From Mesaphorura yosii (lineage: Eukaryota > Arthropoda > Collembola > Poduromorpha > Tullbergiidae): a DNA stretch of 64,000 nt. Location of the stretch: NCBI GenBank assembly GCA_009869945.1, contig WIXG01000071.1, positions 1-64,000 on the forward strand, written 5' to 3'. Made by a program: the position numbers and the translations under genes. The notes under the pieces were generated by a model. The model saw nothing but the letters and a program-made list of their open reading frames with translations, did not search any database and was not told the origin of the DNA. Position 1 is the first letter of the stretch. Each line of letters opens with the position of its first letter. Positions 11,201-24,500 of this stretch are shown one piece after another.

Positions 11201-12720
11201 TCTCAAATTCTTCTCCACGCTCATTTAATCTTCATTTTTAATCTCAATTACGACCTTGTGCATGTGGATGTCACGTTTTTATGAGAATTTGTGAGTAATG
11301 AGCCAAGAGATATCTTCCCTGCTTTTATGCGGCTGCCGGTCCAGCCAACCATGCGTTAATGCGCCTCAGAAACCTCTCACTGCACTGGGAAGAGACCAAC
11401 ACCACCATCATATGTCATGGGTGAAATCTTTCAGAATATTTTGATCACTCGTACGAAATGAGCATCGGAACTGCGGAATCCCCAACCCCAACTTTGTGGG
11501 AAAATCCATGAGTTCTAACCAAAAAATGAGAACATTGCCAACTTCTTGGTTCTTGTAAACAATTTCCCAGGAAATTCAAGGCTGCGCTGTCCTAACATTG
11601 TGTATTGTATTGTGTCAAGTGTTAAATGAACCCATAAATTTTGCTCAATTCTTGTTTCGTATCTTTGTTTTCTCTTACCGAGTGATCTTAGCTGGTGTTG
11701 AAACACCGCATGTCAATAAAACTACTTACAGCCAGGATTCACCTTTCGTTGGCTCACACACGCGAAGACGGTTCGCCAAGTTAAGATTCATGGCCTTACT
11801 AATTATGGCATGGCAGGGCACGGCAGAAGCTCTCTCGCCAGTCGAAAGATTAATCTACTTAGTGTATTTGATCTGAATTGTAATTTTTCAACCATTCCCC
11901 ACAGCGTGCACTTCAGGAAGACGCTCCTCTTGTCTGGCAACTGCCTTGTAAGTCAAGCCTCAAACCTTGAGAATTCCCAGGAGACGGACTAATGAGAAGG
12001 AGTAAAGCAAAGGAAAACGGTGTACAATTACAGGGGGAATGGGATTGAAATTGAAGCTGATCTTGAACAATGCCAGCGCAGAATCCGAGCGACACTCAAC
12101 ACACAAGATAGCGGCTGGGGAGTTTTCAGGCGGTAGCAACGGTGATTAGATTTTGGGCCGGGACAAGATTTTTCTTAATTCTGAGAACAAGATATTGTTC
12201 GCTTCTTGGAATTGTCAACGAGTACTCGCTATTGAAGATAACGAGGACGCGCTTATAAATAGAACGTGCACTCATTTCAATTTTTCAATCATGGGCCATG
12301 TACCTCGATACAGCAGGAAATTAAAACCCGACTCTGAAAAAGATTAGAAGACCACGATCCACGACCAGACAACGAGACAACCAACAAGCAACATACATGA
12401 TATCATACATTTTCCCTGGAAAATGTAATAGTCATAATGAAGTTATAATAGTCATCTAATTCTGTTTTCGAGGCAGAACCTCAGTGGTAGTTCCAAGAAT
12501 TATGCACAGTTCGGACGTCGGAAGTCGCAAGTCTCTGAGCCACCTTGTATAGCCGAAAGTGCAATTATGATCTTGTTTACAGCCAAAGCTGCGTGATATT
12601 GATTCGTAATTAATGTTAATTCACTAAATTCACTTGTCCTCGCGATCTTTCCGTGTACGATAATTTCCTTAACTTCGTTTGTATCGAGACCAAGTCAGAA
12701 CAGCAACCCAGCATTGGAGT
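5226..12720. other. Noncoding tract with scattered microsatellites
   Basis: No gene recognised. Simple repeats include an ATT-rich run at about 6694-6713, an AAT/AAC-rich run at about 7134-7152 and a TAA run at 7753-7769. A 12-bp all-GC-flanked palindrome GCGCGTACGCGC lies at 9156-9167. Homeodomain-like motifs are frequent, for example GCCATAAAT at 7846 and GGCCATAAA at 10422. Frames of 60-92 codons are compatible with chance. Confidence 0.55.
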
Positions 12721-12745
12721 GGAAGCTTCTTGCTTTTCCTTTCAG

Positions 12746-13030
12746 TATTCGTCTGAACTGATCCAATTAAGATATTGGCACTACTGCTAACGACTCGATG
12801 GCGACAACTGCGACCATCTTCAAACTGCCATTACTCCGCTTTGCAATGTTGTCCAGATCGTAAACCCACTTATCTGTTAACTAATTGCCGACGTATTCAC
12901 TGTTTACTGGATCTTTATAGTCCTGTACAGGCTGCTGCGAAAGTGCAGCACGAAAACGGTCGTCATTGCCCATCTTACGGTTGTGATTGCCAGGGCTGGT
13001 TGAGGAGGCTGAAACTCGTTTTTTATTAAA
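12746..13030 (+). other. Possible exon after a strong acceptor-like site (weak)
   Basis: A pyrimidine tract ending TTTCCTTTCAG at 12745 is a good 3-prime splice-site match, and the following bases are more GC-rich than the surroundings. A frame of about 90 codons (12757-13029) rich in cysteine runs through it, including QCCPDRKP and CPSYGCDCQGW, but it has no ATG near its start and its frame is closed by a stop just inside the acceptor. A second short frame begins at an ATG near 12797. Neither is recognised. Confidence 0.12.
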
Positions 13031-13037
13031 CTACTAA

Positions 13038-13384
13038 AATTTTAATGAGGTTGAAACGGAGAGAAACGTGGACCACACACGGACAGCCTTTTTGTATCAA
13101 CAATCATCACAGCGATGCGATGGCGATGGCATTGTTGCACAAAGAGATGATAATATTCCTAAGACCAAGCCACGTCGACGATCTGTGAATGTGAATTCCG
13201 TAGAAGGAGAAAGCTTTGGCACCACGCACAATGCACATTTGCAGGGTACAATAGAGAATGACACTATGCTTTTCGTCTTCGACAACACTCGCTCAAAGAA
13301 TATGAACGAAATATTTGGACAAGACATGACAACTCATAAAGCCGAGTCTCGTTCTTCATCGTCAGTCCATAATAATGTGGAACA
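13038..13384 (+). other. Open frame of about 114 codons (weak candidate exon)
   Basis: The open stretch has a protein-like, polar composition (Asn, Ser, Thr, Asp) with a basic patch KTKPRRRS and a Ser-rich end. It has no in-frame ATG near its start, so it would have to be an internal or terminal exon, yet no good acceptor abuts it. A second strong acceptor-like site (CTTTCTTCGCAG) ends at 13575, and the frame after it is open for about 38 codons (13578-13686). This could be a small multi-exon gene or a cluster of coincidences. Confidence 0.15.
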
Positions 13385-13606
13385 ATAAGTGTCACTCCAT
13401 TTAGATGGATCGTATGTGTAGAGAAATAGTAAAGTGCTCGTTCCTCATTTGCATACGACCATGCAAGCCTAAATGGTATAATAATTTTGACTGTTGTCTC
13501 CGCTTTACGACTGCAAGTGCGTAAAGTAAAATACGAAATTTACAGACCTGATCTTTCATTATTCTTTCTTCGCAGATGAATTATTCAAATATATTGCACT
13601 ACTTAA

Positions 13607-13621
13607 GGCAGGCAGGCAGGC
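13607..13621. repeat. GGCA microsatellite, about 3.5 units
   Basis: Tandem GGCA units directly seen. Confidence 0.8.
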
Positions 13622-13769
13622 GAGACTTTATCTTCCATCAGCAGAGGACAATGCACAGGCAGATGGGAAGAACGAGATCTTGGAGTAAAGATTACTGCAC
13701 ATGCACACAGCAGAACAACAGTCCATGGTGGAAATGCGTGCAGCCAGCCAGCAAGGCTTAAAAGAGTGA

Positions 13770-15282
13770 TCTCAAGGGAGTCATTCGAAAAGTGTGTGGT
13801 TCAAAATGTCATTTTATTGTATTGTATTTTCTCAACTCAGCTCTGATCTCCTTGCTCAGAAAAACGAAAGGCAAACTTCAAAGGTGAACACGAAACCACA
13901 GTTTCTAAGAAATGAAATACAAAACGAAATGACGGTGACGATTCGTATGAAATATGACCCATGATACAAATTCCCTTTGTGGCATTGTAAACGAAGCCTT
14001 GAGCTTTAATTAATTAAGGTAACGAAAGATATCAAACGTCCGATTTGCACGGTATTTAAGTCAATTTGTATAATAAAATTACTAAATTGAAATTCTCACT
14101 GGAATTTGCGTCAGATGGATTACAAGAATAAAAGTAATCTTATTAATTTGAAATTGTCTCTTCCGTTGCAAAAAGGGTTAACTTAATTTTGGTAGAGTTA
14201 AAGGTTTGGTTCAAAATTTACGCAGACTGTGTCATCACGTTGGAGTAATACAAACTAAGGTGTACTCGTTTCTTTTGTACCGGATTCGTTTCACATCAAA
14301 GTCATCATCTCGCGTTACATCTTATCGTTGGTCGTATCGTCTTCCAGTTGGGAAAATCCTATTTTGTTCTTCCTGCCCCAAGTCCTCTTATATGCTATTC
14401 AAATGGGCTCCGTTTCCAATAATCCCATAATGACTTAAAATAGGGACAAGACATTTCGCGAGTGAAAAGAGCAAAGCCAAGCAGAGTGCTTTCAGGTAAA
14501 ACTCAGCTATCACAGCCAAATTAAGTACATGGTAAAAAATTGTCTAAATTTTTCCACGTTCAGAGAAAAGGAGACGAAACTGAAACTTTACATATTTCTT
14601 TCCTTTAACTTCTTACTCGTCTTATTATAATTCCAACAAAAGCATCATTCGCTTATTATTCTCCAGGGCTTCATTAAGGAATTTTTTCCATATTCTTTTC
14701 TTCAGTGCTCGTTGCCGGTTTCCTCTTGAATCTCTCTGTATAACTCTTTAGCAATAAAATAATGAGGATAATAGTCGGCACAGTGCACTGCAAAAAGCTG
14801 ATGTACTGATGGGCATGTACACTAATTTCTTGTACTCGCTTCATCCTTTCGTGTGGGTTGCTTTTTACAGTGTCGTAATGATTATGATTAGAATGTGAAG
14901 CGTAAAAGTTCAGGAAACCCGGCGACGCAACGAGGCACCGTCAGCTTCGTTTATTTGGATTTTAATGATTTCATCGTGCAGTGCTCGAGTCTTATTATCA
15001 GCCTCTGTTGCCAGCTAGAAAGCATTAGCGACTGCCTCGCGTTCGCAATATGTAGATTCTTTCTTCCTTGATAATCCTATTAGTCTAGTTACTTCAGCAG
15101 ACGTGCAGCCATAAATAAGTACTGAAAGGAATACGGAAACGCCGAAATGAAGAGGAGCACAGCATGACGGTGAAAGGAGCTAGTCTCAGGATCCCGGCAA
15201 CAATTTTTGAAAAGGTGAACTGAGGTGTGCGGCCTGTGCATGCAAAAGTGTAGATACTTAAAATATTGTTAGACGATACAAA
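13770..15282. other. Noncoding, nothing recognised
   Basis: It contains the palindromic homeodomain-type run TTAATTAATTAA at 14006-14017 and GCCATAAAT at 15108. There is no supported gene. Confidence 0.55.
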
Positions 15283-15320
15283 AGGGTGTTTCGGTATTCT
15301 TTCGTTACATGCTTACAACG
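15283..15320 (+). repeat. Left terminal inverted repeat of the MITE
   Basis: It begins AGGGTGTTTCGGTAT and ends GCTTACAACG. It differs from the right repeat at three positions. Confidence 0.9.
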
Positions 15321-15322
15321 TT

Positions 15323-15410
15323 ATCGTTACAGGTCCTTAAACGTGTAATCCGGCTGTGTATTCGAGCACCTTGAGATCGTTACAGGCCCTGAAAACATGA
15401 CTCGGACTTA
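15323..15410 (+). repeat. Imperfect 53-bp tandem repeat inside the MITE
   Basis: ATCGTTACAGG at 15323 recurs at 15376, followed in each copy by a related stretch (about ten bases matching CCTTAAACGTG against CCTGAAAACATG, then TCCGG against CTCGG). This suggests a duplicated internal module. Confidence 0.6.
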
Positions 15411-15539
15411 GTTTCGGCGTTACTGTTACACGCCAATAGCGAAAGCATTGCGCGTTCCACATAAGCATAATGGGCCCTTACAGCTGTAATCGGTGTAACG
15501 TCAAGTCCCGCACACCCTGAAACGGTTACTGGAAGTTAC

Positions 15540-15577
15540 CGCTGTAAGCATGTAACGAAAAGATACCGAAACACCCT
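15540..15577 (-). repeat. Right terminal inverted repeat of the MITE
   Basis: It ends CCGAAACACCCT and is the reverse complement of the left repeat apart from three positions. Confidence 0.9.
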
Positions 15578-18500
15578 AAATTGAAAAGCGCATTATAAAC
15601 GCTCGACGAGAGCTCACAGACACAATACGTATCAAAAATTGAAAATGCGCTTCCGAACATGAAAGAGACGGGAAGTCTGCTTACTATTACCATTAGAATT
15701 ATTAGCCGACATTACCATTTTGATTATGCGAACTATACGAATTATACTATTGTAGCAGCAATTTTATGATCAGTTTGAAAGAGCAAGACTCGAGTGGTAA
15801 AAGTAGGAAGTGAAAAACTCCAACGAAACACAGAGTGCAGAGCGCAAAGGCTTCGGTCTGGTCTGGTCGTAATAATAATGATATAAATGTATGCCAGGAC
15901 GGCAGTGCGGTGCGCTGCAGTGGCAAGTATGCACACAATACATTATGTCGCAGTAAATCTTTGTAGAAAAACACATTAAAAAGAGTGAAATTGGCTCATA
16001 AATATTTTTGAGTCTTAATTTTCTTATTTATGGGATGCGACAAATAGGTTTTGATAATTAAGAATTATGACTCGCACACATTTCGCGACTCCCGAGTTCC
16101 GAGTGCAGCTCTACTCAAGTGTCCTGCACCTCAGAGCCGAGAATTGGAGACGCGCGACTACGACGTGCGCTTGGCGTCTTGTGTTAATTGCGGACAGGCT
16201 TCCTCGACCTATGAACTGGAAACAACAATGGGAAACAGGCAAGGTGTGAGTTCGTTGTTAGTTAGACTCATCTTGTGTGGTAATAATACTAAGACCAAAA
16301 TGGAAAGACATTAAACGCTACGCGGTTGTAAATATCGCACTCCATCAAGCATTAAAGCCATTTGCATTTTGCGGGGTAAAAGTAAAAGGCGGCAAATCTT
16401 CCATAATTGTGATCTCACGTATTGTTCGTCCCTCGCCTTCATCATTTTATGAGCAATTAGCAGTATTTATTCGAAAAGTGACCACCAACGCTGAAACGCA
16501 ACGGTTGTGCAAAAGAGTGACAGAGCTTCGGTTCTGATTTTGCATCGCCCTGCTGCTTTGCTTTGCGCAGTTAAGACACCGAATGCATGCATGGGAAGAG
16601 TAGTGAAAAGCATCACATAGAAAACTGCTAAAAGATGGAGCATCCTCTTTTGGTATGCAAGAACGGTAGCATCTCGCATTCGCATCTCTCGCCGTCGTAT
16701 CGCTTCGTATCATCATGAGACGTGCGAGTGGCGAGTAAATGAGATAATGTAATGTGCTTTTTAATAGGCGCGTCCATAAATTAAGTAATTTAATCCGTAT
16801 CTGGTTATTGCTGATATTGTGTCCATGCATTGCACGACATTGCCTTACGTCGGTTTTGTCACAGCTCATTTGAATTTATTTAAAGTCCATTACTTTTTAC
16901 GGTTATTTCTTCCAATCACATCCTAAACTACGGCAAGTGCGTTTACTGCTTGTTCTGTGTACAAACATAATTACAACCGCCATAAAACGCACGTGGAACG
17001 TGCTCCTGCCCTTTTTCTGGCAGAAAATTAGATTTGGTCAATGCAAAGTGGATACGTGGCAGGCAGGCAATGGCAATAAAACGACTCGTGTATAATTACT
17101 TTTATCGTAAACACATCCAGTTTCAGATCCAGCGATGGCAATTATATTTTCCAGTGATCACATGCAACAAGAATAATTGCCCATTGCTTTTACTGTGCTC
17201 ATGTGTATGCCACTCAATAAAACGTGTTCCCACATTTCGAGCAAGGTAATTCACGATAGCACTTCGCATTACGGGCTCATATCACTTCACATTTTTATAC
17301 ACTTTAGTTTTATGACTTTGGAATACAAATGATTTAATTAATAATCCTGGATACAGCACTTGTTTGCTGAAAGCACGAACACAGCACAGCGGCCTCATTT
17401 TATTGGCCATTGTTATTTTGCTGCCTTACATGGTTGTTGAAATAAATAATCATACATTACAATTCTAAATTAAATTATACGACGCACTTCATTTCACCAT
17501 TTTGCGAGGTTTACCTTAAAAATTACGCACTATTTCATAGCACATTGCTGCGAGGCAGCCTTCACTTGAGGTTTTCATAAGATTCAAGTCAGCAGGGAGC
17601 TCGAATAGAGAAAATTGTCAATATGCTAATAAACTGTGTATGGGCAATAAATAAGAGAACAAAGCATAGTCTTGTCTTGTGAAATCTTCAGCAAAAGTGA
17701 AGTGCTCTGCAAGAATTGGAATAAAAAAAGTCGAGAGACACAATGTGTAATTAATCAACCAGCAATAGTCATAATAGCCGGCGCTGTAATAACAATATAA
17801 CATGACCAAAAGTAATTTATATGTAAAAATTAAGAAAGAAGACACAATTATTGTGTGATTATTTTTTGTAAGACTGCAGAGGAGGGCGGAGCCAAGACAG
17901 AAGAAATTCGAGTCTTTGTATCAACTGCGCAAATCTCTCTAGAATTTGTAAGATGATATATTTTCGCTTTGTGCGGCAGTGGCCGAGAGCTATTTATTGA
18001 AATGACTTATGTTGAGACCGTGCAAAGGAGCTCCTTAATTGTGACGTTTCCGTAATTGTCTGAATAATCATAATTACACAGTTGTTGTGATTATGGGCTC
18101 ATTAGGTCCGCCCGGACCACCATACTCTGGCTGTACTGTAATTATTCTAAATCTGCATGCACATAATTAAGTTTCATTAATTAGATTGTCGGTCATCTGA
18201 ATCTTATGCAACAATAAGAATATCAAATCGCGACTACAACGAGCGAAATGCTCCGCATCGAATTGTGTGTATTGTACCTTGAAGTTATTTATATTCTTGC
18301 ACCGCATTCCTCTGCACCGATGCATGGACCATTTAGTTTGAGCACAATGGATTATTAAAGGTCATAACAAAAATTTGGTCGCTGTCGTCACCAGCATTAT
18401 TCTTAAGCACGCATCCCACCCAAGCGCAACTATTGGAAATACTTCAAGGAGTCATGGTGCGCGTGTGCTTATGGGCGCGGTGAATATTTGTGTTTATGTT

Positions 18501-21500
18501 AACAGTGTCGTTGATTGTTTTGAGGAAATGCAAGAGCATCGCGCAAGACAATGAGTCTTATTGATGCGGTAGCGGGTTAGGCAGCACCAAGCCACTAAAT
18601 TAAAGCGCTGTCCGCAAAGAGCTTACAAAAGAAACTTTTCAATACACATTTCTCGTCGCACTTGAGTTTTATTGTACGACTCAGCTGTGTACATACTCGA
18701 GCAACTGTCACTGCAAACTACAACTTTACTTGTGATCGTAATTAAATTCAATATTATTGTTTTTGTCATGCTGCAATCTAAGTTACTCCCGAAAGCACAA
18801 CTAACGGACACATTCAAGAAGTTTGCACTGCCATTCCTTGAGTTTTTCATTAAAAATGCATCAAGTTTCATTTTGAATGTTTTCCTTGAGAGGAAAGAAC
18901 ACTTAATTCCCAGTTCGCTGGTTAAGTTAAGTTTGTCTTTCCTTGTGCTTGGTTTTATTGAGATCTGGATCATTGAACCGAATATTATTGCCAATTGGTA
19001 AATTAAAATGAAAATGTGTTTTTTAATTGCACGTAGTGCACTCAAGGTACAGACATTAAAACGGCAATAACAACAGAGCTAAGAAAAAATGTACTCAGAC
19101 AAGGCAAGCCAAGACCATACAGGCAATTGCAATTTTGCAACAAGGAATCTAATTCCATCTTGGCCTCTGGACTCCAATTCAATAATGCATTTGATTAGTT
19201 TTCTTGCCTAGCACTAAATTCCATGTCAATATGCTCGCAGCATGTGCATTGAGAGTGTAGGAAATGAACCGAATTCCGAGGGTGGATTTTTCTGGCGGCT
19301 CAAGCTCATCCAAAGTTGTTGGTCCACTTATTTCAGGATCCGCTCTGTGGTTCACGTAACAGACATTTGCACAAGACTCTGAGCTGCCTGTCTATCCATC
19401 CATCCATCTCTCCACATCTGGGGTCCGTTTTACTTCCTGCGCTTAGGCGACTGCGACTCCGTCTGCATCTCCTCGAACTAGCCAGATCAGCGAAGACCGA
19501 CCACTTCGTCCATCGCTCTCCCAGGCTGCTGCATATAATTTTTGGAATTCTAAGTCTCTCAAACTTGAGTAAATAAATCTTGAGAATTTGATCTGATTTC
19601 ATTTCACAGAATCCTCTTTCTCGATCTCATCTCGCTACTGGCTGCTATGTTCTCATTTTCATTTCATTTGTTTCAGTTTGCTTTCACTTCCTCTTGTCGC
19701 AGTCTGCTTTTTTGTTTGTTGACCACTTGTGTTGGTTGTTTGTGCGGGCACATTCGTATTTATATTATCCCCACTCACTCTCGCTGTCTACAGCTCGGCA
19801 ATAATGTGAGGTTGAAGAGGTTTTCTCTCGAATCTCGAATATTCATCCACAAAAAGCGGTATAGCGAATAACGGGCTGTTGAGTTTTGCATGCACTGCCC
19901 TGTTCGTATGCTGCTATGATTAGGATAATAAAATCTGTGTAATACCTGCATATAAATAGATAGTAAAAGTAAAAGCTGAACAAGCAGCATCCTGCATCCT
20001 TTCTGTATCCTGCCAGTCTGCCCTACTCTCTACCACGTCCACGGGCGAGGGAAGTGCGGGGCCACTTCAAATTTCAACTTCATCTCTTTTATGTGGATAC
20101 CACACGATGATAGCAGGCCGAGACCAGCAACCAGCAACAAGAACGGAAGAAAGATGGATTTAATGGATTTTAGATTTATAAAGAGGTCTCAAAATGGAAA
20201 TACAGCGAAGCATAGCAGCGTTTTGTTTTTGAAATCCATCGACACAAGGACATGACGAGCTGGCTTACACTTGAGTGTCAGAATGGGCCCAGCACAGTTC
20301 TGTGCTCTCGACCTCGGTTGGATCTGGCTCCGTTTCATAGAAGGTATTTATTATTTTGTACTAAACCTAAAACTAATGGTCGGACCAATTCGCAGCATAG
20401 CACAGCACAGAGTGTGCTTGCTTTCTTTTTCGATACCGAGTAGTCGTGCCCGTACTTGTACAAGGATAAAGTCAACTCAACACATTACGGTCCGTGTACG
20501 TACGCACTCAACACTCATGTAATTCTCTCCCTCTTCCCGAATTGCCCGCTGCCGCTGCTGTCTTTCCGCATAGTTTTAATCAATCTTTTGGAAAATAGTT
20601 TTCTCTCCTACATGCATTGTGCCTTGCGAGCCTCGGCCTGGCCCTGGCATGTCATGCCATTGGCAAGCCATGAGCCTTGGTGGTATCGCGGTCGTATTTG
20701 TAATGAAATAAAATCAACGTATGCATTTTCTCGGAGACTGGAACGCGAACGTAATAGAAAACAGTCAATCTTCTCTGACCGTGGCCGGGCTTGGGTCTTG
20801 GCCTAAGCTATTTTCACAAAATCTAATCCCGCGCGCTCATGTGCCTATGCTCTATACCCAACCACACGGCACACGCTTTGCTGGTCCGTACTCGTAAACC
20901 ACCAAATGAGTGATGATAGACATTCTTTGTTTCAATGGAGAGACAATAGGCATTCAGGAGCAGGAGTCTGGAGTCCTTGCACTTCTAGAGAATTAATATT
21001 CCTCGTGTATGGACTTTATGGTGCGGTGGTGAGTAAATACGGTGAGGACGTATGATTAAATTGTTTTTTGGCTCGTGCACATGCACTTCATGGGAGCTGT
21101 TGGACCAACGAGTAAGTTCCCGTGAATAGCGGAATATTTACGTATTTACAAGCACTGCAATGGGGATGGCGGTTAAGTGCTGTTATTACACGATGCCAGC
21201 AATTGGTTCATAGTCAAAGTGAGTAAAAGCATTGAATTGTAAAATGGAAAATCGGCTACGTGTAAATAAATAGAAATAGGCTCTATAACCAGAACTAAAA
21301 CTAGCAATAGCTCCTGGTACCGGAGCTGGATATAAGGCACGAGAATAATGTGAGCGGTAAAGTACCCACTTGTTTCCACGTAATTACATATTGCATGACT
21401 ACACCACCGTCACAGCATAGCGCATAGCGTCAGTGCCAGTGCAAGCACCAGCGACTAATAACATGTCCAAAGTCCAAGTGCTCAGCAATTTTCTTTTTGT

Positions 21501-24500
21501 TTCATGGGTTGCTTGCATTTTGGCAGCAGCGGACTGTAATTTGGGCCTTGTACAACAAAACAGAAGTTGCACCGCCGTGTCTGCATGATTTTCGCCTTAA
21601 TTTGGATTCGCAAAGTATTTACATTGTTGAGGGCTATTATTTTGGCATGATTATAATGTATAATACAAACTTTGCTTCCACTGCGCTACTCACACGAAGC
21701 AAAGCATGGCATGCACTCAAGCATTAGCATTTGTTCGTCGCCGTCGTGCCATGTCATTGTGTGAAATAATCACATTTTGCAAAACATAGTACACTGGCGC
21801 AAGGACCCACTTTCGCCAACCACCACCGTCAAAGCCGAAACTTTCTCCTGCCATTGCCTTTCTTTCTCTCACTTTCTTTTATTTATTTTCTTTGTGTGCT
21901 AACAGAGAAAAATATCCTTCGAGCTCACTCGCGCTCGAAAAGGCAACAAAACCATCGGTATTCATGCTCAATCTATTTCTGAGTCATCCACAATCCACAC
22001 AGCGTTCGAGCAACGAGCGAGAAGCGTTTCCAACTCGTGCATTATGCGACATTACAAATTTAACAATACAATGACATAATACTTGTGCACTGCTGAAATT
22101 TAAAACCTTTTCTTCGCGTTGCCTTTCTCTCCATTGCCTTCGCCTCGCCATTCTTCTCTTTTCACTCTTCCAAAGCATTAAATACATTACATCACCAGAG
22201 CAAAGCGAAGCAGCAGTTGATGGTTCATGCATGCACGACAGCAGAAGAGTTTAGCTTTCAAACTTTAAGTCAAACAAGTTCTAAACAAATAGCAGTCAAT
22301 AAATCTTATGAGCATACACACATTTGTAATCTGCCTACTACCCTCACTCACTACGCATCGGGTCTGCTGTGCTGTAATAATGGGGAAAGACAAACATTAA
22401 CAAAATGTTGGAAAATGGATTTTCGGTTTCTGCCGTGCTCCATTGCAACTCGCAAATACAAATCATTCAAAGTTAATGGGAACGCTCAAGATTTTTCCTG
22501 CTTTGCGATCGTGTTATTATTATTTCGCCGCGCCGTGGCCTTTCTTATGTAAATATTAAAATACTACTTGAGAATCTGTATTAATTTTAGCTTACGAATG
22601 ATTTATCTTACCATCTCGACTCGAATGATCTGCATCAGCAAAGTTAAAGGTTCTAAGAAATACGGCAGCAAAGCACAGAAATATGCTGAGCCATGATTTA
22701 ATGTGCATTAGTGAAGAAACCTTTCATGAAACTCCAATTGCCAAGTCACGGTTAACTAGATTCACTAAATAGGATAATGAGTAACGTAAATAGAGCAAAA
22801 TGTGATTTACCATTGCCTTGGCTTACCTTCCCTTGCTAGAGCCTGTGTTGAGATTTCACATTTCACAGCTCAGTAAGATCGGGGAACGTAAATTTACATG
22901 AGAGAAGTTCATATATTTGTGGAAATGAATATTTATTAACATTGAGCCAGACAGGACAAAATTCAAACTCGGAACAAATTTGAAAAAGCATACACTGGCA
23001 CTAATACAGAAAGTACATGTCAGCATTTGGATCTAATGTTGTAATCTCATAATATTTATGACAAATAAGCAATTTTGTAAATGTGCGACATGAAAGATGA
23101 GAGTCAATTAAACTTTACTCTTATGACAGCGCAGCGCAGCGTACCGATCATTTATGTACAGCTTGTGGTTGTAGAACTCTTAAGTTTGAGCGTTTGAAGA
23201 GTTCAGCCTGTTGACATTGTCCCTGGTATTCCCATAATTTTTCAGTTCTGAACCCACCATTTGCCAAGAAATATGTGATCTAGTTTCAGTGACCCATAGC
23301 ACTTGATTAATTTAATAGCATTTACATTGAAAAATGGATTTAAAATTTTAAAATTATTTCAATTTTTAAATGGGGCATTCATGTTCTTCACGCTGCGTTG
23401 TTTTCGAACGACAATTTTTGAAGTGGATTATTGAAGGTATTTTCAATCGAATTCCACAAGGCACTTAACGGTTTTCCGTTTCCCATAAATTGATAAGTTC
23501 TACTCATATGTGTTCTTAAGTAACTATGTAGTTATGAGCTCGTTACTTTTCCCAGCTCCACCCTTAATAAAAAGTCAATCATAAAGTTCTCACAGTTTGC
23601 TAATTTCCTTCTGTCAGCGTCAACCCTTACAATAAAGTGCAACAATGCCAATTTTAATTGCAAGGAAGCCAGCCATTCAAAGGCAAGGAAGGAAAGGCTT
23701 GCAGAAGAATAAGCCATTAACTTTCTCGCACCGCGCCGTAAAAATATGAAAAGACCGGAATCGCTATCAATGTGAAGGAAGACTCTCTTCATATTTGTTC
23801 ATCCTAATCACAGCCTACTCACACTGCGTTAGAGAAAATGGTAATCATCATCATCTCGCAATCATAATCATAATTGAAATGGGCAAAAAAAAGCAATCCT
23901 GAGAGAGGAAAAGAAGAAGAGCAAGCCAAAAATTACACAAGAAAGGATCGCAAGAATAAAGGCAGAAAAATAAAGTGACAAGTTTTGGGTTGGGTTATTC
24001 ATTTAAAAAATTGTATGATTAATTATAAACTTCCTTCATGGCTCTTCTGCCTTGCCTGGGCTGCATGAATATGCGAAACGAGCCGAGGCAAGAAAAAAGA
24101 GAATTATGGGTTGAGATTCTTGACTTTACTAAAGAAAAAGTTCATTTTTGAAGGAGGAACCATAAACACAAGTCAAATAATTATGCAGCGTACTTATGAC
24201 TTAGGCAAAGCTCTTACCATCTCTGCCCGAACAAGAACAAGAGAAAAATTGCGTCAAGAGAAGGCGAAAAACGGGACTGAGGATACATATTCATACATAC
24301 TGAGGACTGTTCTTGGCCGTAATAAATGATCAGCAAGCAAATTAAAGCTTGCCTGCCGGATCGTAGCTTGTAGAATTTACAATCTTTGAGCCGTGCTTGT
24401 GAGCAGATAATAAGCCAACTTCGTACGGGTACTCATTTTGGTGGAATTATAGTAAACAATACCATCAAGCGAGCGGATGATGATGATCATCATTGACTCG

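Larger units (their letters stand above)
15283..15577. mobile_element. Non-autonomous DNA transposon (MITE), 295 bp
   Basis: The ends are 38-bp terminal inverted repeats starting AGGGTGTTTCGGTAT, identical at 35 of 38 positions (15283-15320 against the reverse complement of 15540-15577). There is no reading frame of note. The interior carries nine GTTAC or GTAAC motifs and an imperfect 53-bp tandem repeat. The flanks (tacaa on the left, aaattg on the right) show no clear target duplication, so the superfamily is unassigned; the GGGTGTTTCG start would suit several families, including PIF/Harbinger or hAT relatives. An autonomous partner is not in the window. Confidence 0.88.

Noticed and set aside
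14508-14518. TATCACAGCCA, identical to the first 11 nt of the miR-2/13 family
   Set aside because: No complementary arm containing a GGCTGTGATA-like stretch lies within about 80 bases on either side, so there is no precursor hairpin.
16447-16869. 140-codon minus frame
   Set aside because: Low-complexity composition with scattered Cys/Arg, an overlapping second minus frame, and no splice or promoter support.
18623-19045. 140-codon minus frame with a 109-codon plus frame on top
   Set aside because: Both strands are open in the same place, no domain is seen, and the length is compatible with chance.
24480-24493. Perfect palindrome ATGATGATCATCAT
   Set aside because: Explained by a GAT microsatellite meeting its reverse complement.
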